A stretch of DNA of 64,000 nt from Sorghum bicolor (GCF_000003195.3 NC_012871.2:3397997-3461996), one strand, 5' to 3'; counted from the first letter of the stretch, positions 1 to 10,639 are shown. A program made the numbers and translations. Notes: a model not told the origin generated them from the sequence alone.

Positions 1-1569
1 TTTTTTGTAATTGTGACAATAATATAAAGACAGTTCTCCGGACCGGTCCATGGCCCACTATATGAAAAACACCAAATTTAATACAGATTTCAACAAAGTA
101 TAAGTAAATCACATTCAAGTCACAACTTGACAATTCATATAACACAATATACACATACCATATTTCACATGCCAAAAGTCACAAGTTTCACAAGTCACAG
201 AACTTGATATTTCAAGTTTCACAAGTTCCCTGATACCAGTTCACACCGTGCGTGCTGTTAAAAGCGGGCCGGGCCATGCCGCCCTACGGGCCGAGGAGTC
301 AGTCCAAGCACAGCCCGCTACGTGCTTCGGGCCGACACGGGCACGGTTAAAATCAGGTTGTGCCATGCTTGGACCGAACCAAATCACTATACTTTAGGCC
401 GTACCTTTGATCCGCGAGCTGCATTTAGAAAAGTAACGAGCATTTGAATCACTGTACTATATCTACACGTGCGTGTATATGTCTTTTGAGTGTTCTGGAG
501 ATCCCACGTTGGGGCTACTACTAATATAATAGCGAATTAAAATATGTCTAATTCTAAAAAAAAAGGATCCTTTTTTGGAACGCAAGGAGTTTTTCTACCT
601 GTGTTTTTCGGTAAAAATAAACTAATTTATTTAAAAATCCTGAATGATTTCTGCTAAATTCCTATGTTCCAAAGAGGTCTAAAAGTATTATTTTTCTGAA
701 AAAAATCCCTACAGTTACACTAGAGTTAAAAAAAAATATAATTCTAATAATTTTAGAGAAGAGAGCTTGCACGGCATTTTGGATGTAACTTTACGGAAGG
801 AAAATGAAAGCAGATGATGGGCATGGCTGCACGCCACTACTCATGTCGCTGTTCTCACGCTAGCTTCGTGCCGGCACGTGCAAAATGAGGCACTAGTCAT
901 GCATGGGAGCCACGTGTTCGTTACATCAGTTTGTTTACTCCTTCCTCGCCAACTTGTGGGTCCCATGTCCATCCCTAATCTCGTGCAGGCGTAGCACGCA
1001 GGTCTGCTAATTAACGTGCTAATTCCAACGGTTTTTCCAGCAGAAACCCAAATGCGCAAGCAAATCCATGTGAACCCCTCTCCAAAATCCAGCGGGCAAA
1101 AGCAAACAGAGCAGTTTTGAGCTGTGAAGCACTGCTGCCACAAAGTCCACGACTGTCGTATTCACAAGATTGAGAACGAACAGCTCTCAGTCGTCCAGCA
1201 TCGTATTCATCATCATATCTCCGAGGAAGGATGGGCACATGTCGGATGTTAGGCAGCCCATGTGAACCAACCAAATCTTTACTACAACTAATAATCCATA
1301 GGTTGTTGTATAATGAATGGATGGAAAAGAATCAGGTGATGCAATCTTCAAAAGGAAAAATATAAAAATAGAGAAAGGAGACGTAATGCTTCCCCAAGTT
1401 TCAGATATCTGACCTGACTACTTAAAAGTAGACATGTGTCATTACTTGCCTGGCTGGCGTGCCCTATAGCACTACTTCAGCACTCCTTTTCAATAAAACA
1501 ACAGTATTTTCCCTCCCAAAACATTACAGTAATCAGACAAATATGCGCATTGAAAGTGTAGGTGTATAG
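1..1569. repeat. Duplicated block A, left copy (A1)
   Basis: This block is similar to 16105-17698. Matching stretches run in the same order: 1-30 with 16105-16130, 465-560 with 16325-16420 plus 16654-16680, 765-1240 with 16845-17390, and 1240-1569 with 17390-17698. Mismatches and small indels are scattered throughout. Bases about 30-410 have no counterpart and hold a GC-rich stretch (260-380). I see no convincing gene in either copy; the open frames around 841-1274 and 17169-17432 are not preserved as proteins. Confidence 0.8.
538..540. other. Empty MITE insertion site (TAA)
   Basis: At this point in A1 the sequence runs uninterrupted through a single TAA. In A2 the same position holds a Tourist-like MITE at 16410-16653 flanked by TAA on both sides. 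The comparison is read directly from the sequence and gives the pre-insertion state. Confidence 0.8.
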
Positions 1570-1768
1570 TTTTTTTTTTTAAGATCCGGCAATGCTGATT
1601 GATAAAAGGGGCAAGAAAAACATCAACGTTTTATAAGTGTGAGCTGTGCTACAGCCGTGCGGAGCTTATTACATAACTAACTACTCGCTAAAGATTGAAA
1701 CGACCAAAAGAGACCTGAGGGCCTTACAACTTGCTAAAGACCACTGCAGCGCTGTTTACTTTATCTCA

Positions 1769-2011
1769 GGTCTTGTTTAGTTCCCCAAAAATTTTGCAAA
1801 ATTTTTCAGATTCTCCGTCACATCGAATCTTTAGACGTATGCATGGAGTATTAAATATAGATGAAAATAAAAACTAATTGCACAGTTTGGTCGGAATTGA
1901 CGAGACGAATCTTTTGAGCCTATTTAGTCCATAATTGGATAATATTTGTCAAATACAAACGAAAGTGCAACTATTCCTATTTTGCAAAAAAATTTGGAAG
2001 TAAACAAGGCC
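1769..2011 (+). mobile_element. Tourist-like MITE, copy A
   Basis: It is 243 bp long with inverted ends GGTCTTGTTTAGTT and its complement ending in ACAAGGCC. TCA flanks both sides (1766-1768 and 2012-2014), a 3-bp duplication of the kind made by PIF/Harbinger elements. The interior is AT-rich and shared with six other copies in the window. Confidence 0.85.
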
Positions 2012-2202
2012 TCAGCCACAATCATCTAGGGTATCTTTGTGCCCCTTTTGAAAAATTTGTCATTTCTCCAGTTCCAGATACTCCAGATGGTCAAGATTAC
2101 CAAGGTTTGGCATTTCTTTTCGTTGCTTCTGCAGGCTTGGCTGTAGCAATCTTCAAGTTCTAGTTCCTGGCCACCAACCCAGCTGTTTGGGTTGAGGGTG
2201 TT

Positions 2203-4094
2203 TGAAAGCCCAAGTTTGGTTTTGGTAATTAATGACACCAAGTTGCTAATGCCTTGTGTTTAAGTGATTTGAGTTAGGCATAGCAACACATGTGATGAAG
2301 GTGCATGGTGGCATGGAAAGGTGGCCACATGATCACAAAGGGATGAAACATGAAGTGAAGATCATTGTGATAGACGAGGAGCAAAGCTATCAAGGCAAAG
2401 GTATAAACATAGGGTTTTGCTTTTGCCGGTCTAAGATGAGTAGAGAAGTGATTGACCGGGTTTAGGATAGATAACCGACTATCAAGAGGGGAAATCACGG
2501 TTATCTCTCAAATCAAGTGCTACTAGGTCTACATCTTGAGCATATGCATTAGGATCTAGTAAAGTGCTAACTTAACTCCTTTGGTTAAAATGTTTGTGAA
2601 AAGCTAACATACTTGCACTTTGGTGGTGGACACTTGTTAGTGTTAGCACATTTACAAAGGAGGTGGAGTTCCTAGGGTTGAGAGGGGTGTGGGTTCCTCT
2701 CGATTCGGCGCTTTTGAGAAAAATAAGTGTATATTTTCTATTGCGCCGGTGGAAATTTTGGAGAAGTCGCGGGAGTGTTTTCTCAGTGAGAAACACTCAC
2801 CGGACGCTGAGTGCGGAGGCATCGGACGCTGGCCTCAGAGTCCGGTGTGCTTGACCCTGCTAGGGTTGAGCACCGGACGCACTCTGAGAGCGTCCGGTGG
2901 TTAGCGTCCGGTGTGCGGGCGTTTTGCGACCCTCTCTGCGCATGGGTCCGGTGAGCACCGGACGCTACCGGTGCTTAGCGTCCGGTGACCCTGCGGTTTG
3001 CGGAACTCTCTGCGCATGAGTCCGGTGTGGACTTGCAGAGCGTCCGGTGTGTTGCAGGTAGCCGTTAGAAACTGACACACGAAATCGAGGAAGGACACGT
3101 GGCCAACCCCTAAGCACCGGACGCTGGGGTTCGAGCGTCCGGTGCCCACTTGGTAGCGTCCGGTGCCTCCGAGTTCAGCCCAGTGAAAACAGCCAACGGC
3201 TAGTTTCTCTGAGGGACTTATAAATAGAAGGTGGCCGGCTTTGGGAGGTTCTCTCTTGCATATTTGAATACTTGAGGCATACATTGAGCTAGAGAACACT
3301 CCCTCCACTCATCTCCTTGCTTGATTGCTAATCCTAGTGAGATTGAGTGAGATTCAAGTGCATTGCTTTGAGAGTTGCATTTAGTGGCACTTGATTCTTG
3401 AGTTTGCTGCAGATTTCTTGTTACTCTTGGGTGTTTCCCGACGCCCTAGACGGCTTGGAGCAGCGGTGGTGTTGAGCTCGTGATTGGAGATTGTTTCGAG
3501 CCTCACCAAGTGATTTGTGAGGGGTTCTTGAGCCTTCCCCGAGGGAGATCGCAATTGACTACTCTAGTAGATTGCTCGTGGCTTGGAGGATCCCTATCTT
3601 GTGAGTGGATGTGTGGCACTCGCTGAGGGTTTGGCTTTGGATTGCCAATTAGCTCGTGATCCATCAAGTGGGTGTATCGCCACAACGAGGAGTAGCTTGC
3701 CGGGAAGCAAGTGAACCTCGGTAAAAAATCTTGTGTCATCTCTTGCCGAGGTCTCTCTTGTGATTGTGCACGTGATTGCTTGGATATATTTCTACTCTAC
3801 AACATTGGTATAACAATCACTCCCCTCTCCTTTACCTTTGTGCATACCTTGCTAGTTGTGCAGCTTGTTTAGCTTAGCTATCTTGTTTAGGAGTGTGGCA
3901 AGCTTCTAGTTGTGCTTTCTTGTTGTAACTAGTGTTTAGCTTTCTTGCTAGGCTTGTGTAGGTGGCTTGCATAGCTTAGTTGTGCTAGTGCTAGAATAGC
4001 TTCGCCTTTTGTTTTACTAATCAACTTGTCTAGTTGAAGTTTGTAGAATTTTTAAATAGGCTATTCACCCCCCTCTAGCCATTTGGACCTTTCA
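2203..4094 (+). mobile_element. Solo LTR, Copia SIRE/Maximus-like
   Basis: The element starts TGAAAGCCCAAG, ends GACCTTTCA, and is flanked by a perfect 5-bp duplication GTGTT (2198-2202 and 4095-4099). It has no internal coding region, so it is read as a solo LTR of 1892 bp. A TATA-like TTATAAATA lies near 3218. Its ends, an AATTAATGACA-like segment near the start and a CACCCCCCTCT segment near the end resemble the LTRs of the Copia element at 40283-61339, and both carry GCGTCCGGTG arrays. Overall they are different families or well diverged. Confidence 0.8.
2795..3165. repeat. GCGTCCGGTG / CACCGGACGC decamer array in the solo LTR
   Basis: The decamer and its complement recur many times with irregular spacing. 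Neighbouring copies are often in opposite orientation, so short hairpins can form. The same decamer is found in the Copia LTRs and in one internal segment of that Copia element. Confidence 0.8.
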
Positions 4095-4439
4095 GTGTTG
4101 CAAGCACTCCATGTGGCTATCAATTGCCAGATCATCCGCGAGCATGGGCATTCGAAGAACAGGTGCAGCGCCGTTTCCAAACTGCGTTCACAAAGAGCAC
4201 AAAAAAATAGTTATTCTCCCACCCACGCACCTGTAGCCGCGACACCATCCAAAGTCTGTTCTGGAGGAGCAATGAGATGAAGAATTTGCATTTCGCTGAA
4301 GCCCACACCTTCCAGATTAGAGATGGATAGTTTGATGAAATTTGACATGCAAACTATGCTACGTAAGCTGACTTTGCATAATATACTCCAGAACTCTCAA
4401 GTATCCCGGTTATCATATTATCTCCGGTATACTATAAAA

Positions 4440-4574
4440 TATAGTTAATGAAGACTCTACCAATATTTATTTGACATCGCAAATGTTATTATCTTATCAT
4501 ATGTGTTTGGTCAAACTTAAGATGGTTTGACTCTCCAAGATTCTTAAATGACGTATAATTTAGGACGGAGGGAG
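4440..4574. mobile_element. Right end of a Stowaway-like MITE
   Basis: It ends GGACGGAGGGAG followed by TA, the usual Stowaway terminus and target. The interior TTTGGTCAAACTT and TTTGACTCTCC resembles other Stowaway copies here. I could not place the left end. The TA junction abuts block B1, whose partner B2 has a plain TA at the same place (near 19575). Confidence 0.55.
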
Positions 4575-4576
4575 TA

Positions 4577-4691
4577 TCTTTTGAGGAAAACATGTCGAAA
4601 GTAATCTCTTCATCTCTAACAGCGAACAATGTTAACAATTATCAATATCTGTCAACTTGTGGTGTCTACAAAGGCATCAATCTTACTATTA
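4577..4691. repeat. Duplicated block B, left copy (B1)
   Basis: B1 aligns with 19577-19624 joined to 26939-27009, the sequence on either side of the full-length LINE. Shared words include GAAAACATGTC, AATGTTAACAATTA and AAAGGCATCAA. The right partner lies just beyond the stop codon of the DUF1365 gene, so B1 is probably a relic of the 3' flank of a duplicated DUF1365 locus. Confidence 0.65.
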
Positions 4692-5324
4692 ATGATTAGA
4701 GGTTCCAATAGATACATCACACGCGCTAAGAAAAAATATAAATTTTAGAAATTCTCATAATAATACAAAATATCTAGTCTTTAATTTGGTAGACTCTAAT
4801 TATCATCTCTGATAATAGCCACTAAATCTATTGTAATTCATAAAAATATTACCCACCTCTGCCATTATAAAAAAATACTTAAAGTAACCCCTTAATTGTG
4901 CTTATAAATTACTCACCCTGTGTTGGTATATGTAACGCACACACAGGTAAATCTACAAGCGCACGAATATCGTTGTATTTTTCACCTAAAAGTATTCCAA
5001 GTATCACATTCACAGAGAAACATATGAGAGTAACTAGAGTCCATCTTAACTAGGAGTAGCAGCAAGGCTAAGGATAAATAGGAGCGTAGAGAGAATAACT
5101 CAGGTTCTCTAGTTCTGATATCGGTAATCTATGTCAATGCTTGCATTCTACAAAGAACTCAACAAACACTTGCATTCTAACGCTACCTCGTGATCTGCCA
5201 CCAGTCCGGAATACAGGGTATTTAATATAAAAATGACTTTTGTCAATGTTTTATATTTAAAGATAAATTTTAAATGTACAGTATGAAAGGAGTAGGCCTT
5301 TAAGGGAACATTTTAGTTCCCCGT
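4692..5324. other. No gene seen
   Basis: AT-rich sequence without a convincing reading frame. The stretch near 4920-4980 reads like retroelement-derived noncoding sequence, but I cannot assign it. Confidence 0.4.
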
Positions 5325-5375
5325 ATCAGCAGCTCACATGCGTGCACTACAAGTCATGCTTCTCATGTCAACAGA
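5325..5375. repeat. Short match to intron 4 of the DUF1365 gene
   Basis: GTATCAGCAGCTCA followed by TGCGTG and a diverged tail matches 27418-27465 inside intron 4 of the DUF1365 gene. Together with B1 it suggests that the left locus kept scraps of a DUF1365 copy but no exon. Confidence 0.45.
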
Positions 5376-5425
5376 AAATAAATAAATAAAGAGAGCTCTT
5401 TTATATCTAGCTAGCTAGCACGACG

Positions 5426-7923
5426 TCAGCAAGGCAGGGCGGTTATCTCATCGCCTGACAGCCTGAGCCGCTCAGGCGGCGTAGGGCGGCGCGACGGCGC
5501 GGCGGCCGTCTTGGCCTTGCGCTTCTGGAGGAACAGCTGCAGCGACCGCTTCATGGACAGCCCGGAGGCCGCCGCCGGGTCGATTTCGAGCACCGGCGCG
5601 GCTACGGCGGCGCCGCCGCCCTGCAGAGGACAACCGACGACGCCGCCGGCAGTCAGCAGCGACGGCGCCGCCACTGGTCTCATGAGGCCGCTGTCTCCCG
5701 CGCACCGCCGCCGCGCCACTGCGCTAGTGCTGCTGCTGTCAGCGTCCTGCTGGCGTCCGCGGCCGCCGTCTCCCCGCATCAGCTGCTGACTCTGCTGCCG
5801 CCGCCGGTGGTCCGCCGCCTGCAGGGTCTCCTCGCTCGCCATGGATATGATTGCCCTTGCCTGATGCGCGGAATTGATAGCAGTAAAAACCGTACACAGC
5901 GATCAGTAACTTGAAGCAGTAATTACACACCTACCTGTTCAGTTTAGCTTGGAATTGCGTATAAGGCCTTGTTTACTTCACCCCGAAAACCAAAAACTTT
6001 TCAAGATTTCACGTCACATCAAATCTTGGAGCACATGCATGAAGTATTAGATATATACGAAAATAAAAACTAATTGCACAGTTTGTCTGTAAATCACGAG
6101 ATGAATCTTTTGAGCCTAGGTAGTCTATAATTGAATAATATTTGTTAAATAAAAACGAAAATGCTACAGTGCCGAAATTGGAATTTTTTTCGGAACTAAA
6201 CAAGGCCTAAATAAATTGATCGTTGTCGTCGTCGTCAGTCAGTCGTCGTGCATCCGGACCATATAAGGCCGGGCAGTACGGCGTCGATCAGCCGTCAAAG
6301 TCAAAAAGAAGACACAGCATTTTTTTTTTCTCCCCATCGACGTGCGTGTTGGTTCTGTGCGAGTTCATCGCTGCGTAATCGCGTTGTTTGCGTGTGTGGA
6401 GATAGACAGATGGAGACGAGGACGAAGACAATTTGTGGAGAAGGCGAAGTCTAATCACGATTGAGTGTGTTGATCATCACAGCTGCGGGGAAAAAAAAAT
6501 CACAGCTAGCTTGCGTGCGGTGTTATTATTTGGTATTGGCGCGAATGTCCCCCCGATTTGGCGCAGGACGTGCGGAATTTGTTTTCTGAGAATTTTCAAC
6601 CGTACGTGACCAAGCCATGCATGCATGTTACTTGCAACGAGTGAGACCCTTTTTTTTGGTGGGGGGGGGGGGGGGGGGGGGCGACTGAGACCTCGATCGG
6701 GGTCAAATCACAGATTAAGATATATGTTTTAGTAGTAGTAAGTATGCCGGTTCACAACAAATCTGAGTGTGGTCGTTTTATTAATTTTATTAAGATATGT
6801 TGGCTCAAACTTTTGAGGTGTATTGTTGTAAAATATAGGGGTGAGAACGTGGTGCATATATACAGTATCTATGTGATTATAGTTTTTACAAAAAAAAGTC
6901 CTAACTCAGCCTAGTTCAATACCAGATGAACCTGTTTTTGTCTAACTAATTAACATGCATGTGGGTTGATCCGAACAGTTGTTCAACTCGCCGTTTTTCT
7001 TTGAACATGCAATCTTTTTTTTTTCTTTTTCTTTTGGGGTATCCTGTATTTCATTAAAAAGTATCTGGTGAACGAAAATAACAGAACCAACACAGCGGAC
7101 ATCCAATTTACTAATTTGTAAGTTTTTTTTTTTTGACATCACTACTTGTAAGTTTAAATTAACACCCAAAAAAGGTTGTACGTACAAGTATTTACACTTT
7201 CTTGTGTAGACCGAACTGATAACCACATGATCACGCCGGGGGATGAAGCAATAATAAATTAAATTGCATTTGAGTTGTGTCGTGATGTGTGTGTGTATAC
7301 ATGGTCTCTCTTTTTTTATACAAAACCAGCACGTACAATCTGAAGGGTGGTCACCGAACCAATGGTAGCAAATGATATATACGAGTTCATGCGAATTTCG
7401 TTATCCGGGTGTATACCAACAACAAGGTACGACTGCCTATCGTGCGTGGCGTACGCCATGCATGCGTGGCAGACTTGAGAGAGCAGCAAGCTAGCTTGTT
7501 GTTGCAAATTACTTGAACAAATTGCAGATTAATTCTCGTAGCATCAAGATTGAGGACTGATCCATGCAAGCAGATATATTATTACTAAGCGTACTAGTAG
7601 TGATGATGGTGATGAAATGAGTTATATATTACCTGGACCTCGGTGACGTCGACGGCGCACACCCGGCCGTTGTAGAAGATGGTCATGTTCCTCCTCGCCT
7701 CCGCCTCCTGCGCCACCGGCGCCGGAGGAGGAGTAGCTGCACTCGCGGCACCCCCACGGTCGTCGTCGTCCGCCCCCGTCCTGAGACGCAGGCTGAGCTC
7801 GACGCCGCCACCGCCGCCGCCGCCGCCGCTGCTCCCGTGACTACTCTCCACCGCATCCTCCGGCACCACCGCGCCACCGCCGTCGCTCCTGCCCCGCCGC
7901 CCCCGCTCCGGCTGCGACGCCAC
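5426..7923 (-). CDS. JAZ/TIFY jasmonate-signalling repressor, JAZ7/JAZ8-like
   Basis: Two exons on the minus strand: 7923-7633 (97 codons) and 5860-5426 (144 codons plus stop), with a GT..AG intron (7632-5861) in phase 0. The first exon encodes an EAR-type LSLRL motif (about residues 42-47) and the TIFY motif (TIFYNG, 81-86). The second begins ARAIISMAS and carries a Jas-like segment (SLQLFLQKRKAK). JAZ proteins are nuclear co-repressors that bind MYC2-type factors through Jas; jasmonoyl-isoleucine triggers their destruction via COI1. An EAR motif in the protein, a short length (about 241 aa) and a degenerate Jas end without Pro-Tyr are seen in the JAZ7/JAZ8 group. No ATG exists in frame upstream of TIFY: codon 1 as given is GTG, and an upstream in-frame TAG lies at 7963-7965. 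The ATG at 7951-7949 is in another frame. The true start is therefore unresolved. The family call is firm. Confidence 0.85.
5965..6207 (+). mobile_element. Tourist-like MITE, copy B, in the JAZ intron
   Basis: 243 bp with GGCCTTGTTTACTT and ACTAAACAAGGCC ends and a TAA duplication (5962-5964 and 6208-6210). It lies about 100 bp from the intron acceptor of the JAZ gene. Confidence 0.85.
6661..6681. repeat. Poly-G tract in the JAZ intron
   Basis: A run of 21 G preceded by a T-rich run. On the JAZ coding strand this is poly-C. Such a run is prone to length error in sequencing and can form G-quadruplex structure. Confidence 0.9.
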
Positions 7924-8130
7924 CGTCGACGTCGACCCTCCCGCCCTCCATACTAGCTGTAGCTAGCAACTAGCTGATCCTCTCCTCTCGACGGCGATCG
8001 ATCGAATCATCTCCTTCCTCGAGAGAGAGATCTAGTCTGCCCGGCCTGCGCTCGCGCGCGCGTAAAACTACTACTCCTCCTCCTCCTACCCTTGCTGTCG
8101 ACCGACTCAACTGCGCGAGATCGAGGTACG

Positions 8131-8136
8131 CACGTG
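8131..8136. promoter_or_regulatory. G-box CACGTG upstream of JAZ
   Basis: A palindromic CACGTG about 210 bp upstream of the first JAZ exon. MYC2-type bHLH factors bind G-boxes and induce JAZ genes in a feedback loop, so a role is plausible. The site itself is seen; its function is inferred. Confidence 0.4.
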
Positions 8137-8374
8137 GAGAACGCGCGCGCGCGCGCCCGAGGGAGACGGCGCGGGCGGCCTCTAGCTGGCTGGCTTGGCC
8201 GCGCGAGCGAGGCGAGGCAGGCCGACTCGTCGTGCGTTTCTTCGGCGGGCGCCGCGCGGTGGTTCCTCTCCTTTTTGGTCTCTCTTTCTTTGCTTTTCCC
8301 GTTTATTTCAACGTGCTCCAGCGGCTGGTTTAATTTCTGCGATCCGCGATTTCCATGCTCCATTTCGTCCAAAC

Positions 8375-8397
8375 CACACACACACACACACACACAC
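8375..8397. repeat. (AC)n microsatellite
   Basis: About eleven AC units in the upstream region of the JAZ gene. Confidence 0.9.
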
Positions 8398-8448
8398 GTA
8401 CTGCAGCTAGGCTAATCCGAATCGAAATCAAGAGACTTGACCGCTCGC

Positions 8449-8486
8449 TAATTAATTAATTAATTAATTAATTAATTAATTAATTA
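8449..8486. repeat. (AATT)n microsatellite
   Basis: About nine tandem AATT units upstream of the JAZ gene. Confidence 0.9.
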
Positions 8487-8647
8487 TTAGAAACGTGCGT
8501 TTTCCCCTCTCGGCGCAAACTCAACATTTCGGCCCCCCACCTTTTCTTTTACCGTCGGCAGGAAGACGCAGACATGCATATGCATGTGTCTGTGTGTGTG
8601 TTTTTGCCTTTGTTTTTGTGGTCATGGAGTTTAGCGACGTAAAGTCA

Positions 8648-8653
8648 CACGTG
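8648..8653. promoter_or_regulatory. Second G-box CACGTG upstream of JAZ
   Basis: CACGTG within ACACGTGT, about 725 bp upstream of the JAZ exon. It also contains the ACGTGT core seen in abscisic-acid response elements. Confidence 0.35.
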
Positions 8654-8719
8654 TCGTGACCTGATCGAATGGGTGGCTTATGGTTGGTTGGTTAATTGGT
8701 ACGTACTAGTATTTGGAAA

Positions 8720-8955
8720 AAGAACATAGCCGGCTATGTTTACTTACGGTCTTTTCTTAGCTCATATAGTACTGGACTTATCGCTATTAATATAGGTGCT
8801 TCATCACTTGTCTTTCTTACAAACTTTTCTTCATTCTTATGTATAAGCCGGTGTAAGCTTACAGCTTGCTTATGGTCTCTTTCCTTTCCTCTCTTTTCTC
8901 CACCTCAATATTTAGCCGACTTACAGCATGTTATTATATATTTGCTCTAATAGGC
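8720..8955. repeat. Possible unclassified MITE
   Basis: This stretch has internal repeats of TTAGC, ACTTACAGC and CTTATGGTCTCTTTCCTTTCC of a type common in grass intergenic DNA, ending near ATTATATATTTGCTC. I see no clear terminal repeats or target duplication, so the call is weak. Confidence 0.3.
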
Positions 8956-9315
8956 GCATGCAAGATAATTAAACATATGTTCTATTGTCCTGTGCTGTTT
9001 ATTTTCGGATCTGCTAACTCCTGGTCCACCGTCACGTACTATACGTGCTCGTCACGTTTAGATGACGGTGAGCCGGCGAGTACCATTTTAATTAAGATGA
9101 GACTGCACTTTAATTCATTTTATTTGATTTGATTTATTTCTTTGTCGTTACGTATTTATTTCCCCCAATTTCGCCGGCTCCATCTTTTCTGGCTGACGTG
9201 CAGTGCCGCGCCCATGTCGCTTTCGACAACAAGTCAATCTACACACACTAAAAAAAAAGGTCGTATATATAAAATAAATAAATAAAACCAATTAAAAGGT
9301 CCAAAGTCCACCAGG

Positions 9316-9590
9316 AAGGAATGTTGAAAGCGAGATTACCTCATCATGCCTATATATATAATATATATTAATTTATTTATGTGTCGTACGCCTCAGGTAA
9401 TGTTGAAATTCATTCAGAGACTAATATCGGAACGAGTTTCATGCGATGCACCAACAAAGTTCGATTAAAGATCTTGGCGAGTTGAGGTGGTCGACATACT
9501 CCTACGTACATACCCACGTTTATAGTTTGGCTCTCTTGCAAGTTGCAAACATCCGGACCAGCAAGGCTTTGTTTTGTTACGTGCACAAAA
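9316..9590. repeat. Diverged local duplication, unit 1
   Basis: It matches 10705-10960 in the same order: GTTGAAAGCGAGATTACC with ATTGAAAGTGAGATTACC, then CGAGTTTCATGCGATGCACC with CGAGTTTGATGCACC, then TTTGGCTCTCTT and GGACCAGC. Both units are next to AT-repeat runs. No coding potential is visible. Confidence 0.65.
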
Positions 9591-9597
9591 TTATTAA

Positions 9598-9825
9598 GGC
9601 CTTATTTAGTTTTTAAATTTTTTTTAAGATTTACCGTCACATCAAATCTATGGATGTATGCATAAAACATTGAATATAGATAAAAAATAACTAATTATAT
9701 AGTTTGTCTATAATTTGCTAGACAAATCTTTTGAGCCTAGTTAGTCCATAGTTAGACAATAATTACCAAATAAAAACGAAAGTTGTACAGTAGTCAAAGT
9801 CAAAAAAAATTTGCGAACTAAGAGC
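9598..9825 (+). mobile_element. Tourist-like MITE, copy C
   Basis: 228 bp with GGCCTTATTTAGTT at the left and a decayed GAACTAAGAGC at the right. TAA flanks both sides (9595-9597 and 9826-9828). It carries the family interior. Confidence 0.75.
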
Positions 9826-10639
9826 TAAATTGATTAGGTGTCCTTGGGAAACAAAAAATGTTTCCGATTGTTGTGAGAGTTAGTAGAATCACTGCCAAAC
9901 GGGTTGGGTAGGAAATATTTCACTTGACAATCACTACAAATGTCTATAGTTTTTATATATGCCTGGCAAGGAGAAACATCTATGAGTTGGTTTCATTTTG
10001 ATTCTGTTTTTTGCCCCCCCCCCCTCCGTATCACCGACGAACTATACTTTTAGTTAACTCTTTTTAAGTAAAATATGTTAAAAATGTTATACTTGAGTAG
10101 TTATTTGCCCAAAAAAAGTATTGAATTGACTATATATGAAGAATATTTTTTTTATTTTTTATTTAATCTAGTCTACCAGCCAAACAGTTTGAAGAAATGG
10201 TTCTGATTCATCACCAGAAAACTTTGTTGAGAGCATTTGAATCTAAAATGCACCCTAAATACCCACAACTATACTCTCCAAAGTGAGCTACTCCCTATTC
10301 AGGTCGAGTTCAAAACTTCAAGGATGAAAAAGTGTGTGTGCGTGGGGTGTTTCTAATGCTTAATTACTTCGTCTCCTAAGATTGTAGCCCAATACAAGTG
10401 CACGGATTGATGGTTTAATTAATTTATTTATGATAACGGCAGGGAGTAAACTGTTGATGCCAAGCTATACCCGTGGTAAACTTTGGAGTAAACTCAGCCT
10501 GAAAATTGCTGCAAGGGACGTCAAATGATTATACACCGGCCAAGGGTTCTATTATCCAAACTGCTCTTTGCGATTATATTATTGGCCTGATGCTGCCTCA
10601 GCTCGGAATCCTTTTGAACACACGCCACATCGTTACATC

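Larger units (their letters stand above)
1570..4320 (-). mobile_element. 5'-truncated L1-type LINE fragment with two later insertions
   Basis: Read on the minus strand, 4310-4095 and then 2197-2026 translate (with breaks) to a reverse-transcriptase zinc-binding (zf-RVT) tail. Visible features are a CALC-type cysteine pair, a following HLFFECP-like segment, and a late IWSIWNWRND segment, all typical of the C-terminal end of plant L1 ORF2. The fragment ends in an oligo-T (1571-1581, poly-A on the minus strand). A solo LTR (2203-4094) splits the zinc-binding region and a MITE (1769-2011) lies nearer the 3' end. The 5' boundary near 4320 is approximate, and I found no clean target duplication. 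Confidence 0.7.

Noticed and set aside
841..1274. Possible small protein conserved between A1 and A2
   Set aside because: The matching frames in 17169-17432 are shifted by indels between the copies, so no protein is preserved.
2795..3165. Regularly repeated decamers resembling a CRISPR array
   Set aside because: The repeats are 10 bp, irregularly spaced, in both orientations and inside LTRs of a plant genome.
8007..8415. Open frames upstream of the JAZ gene on both strands
   Set aside because: Frames depend on AC and GC simple repeats and overlap the presumed leader; no domain.
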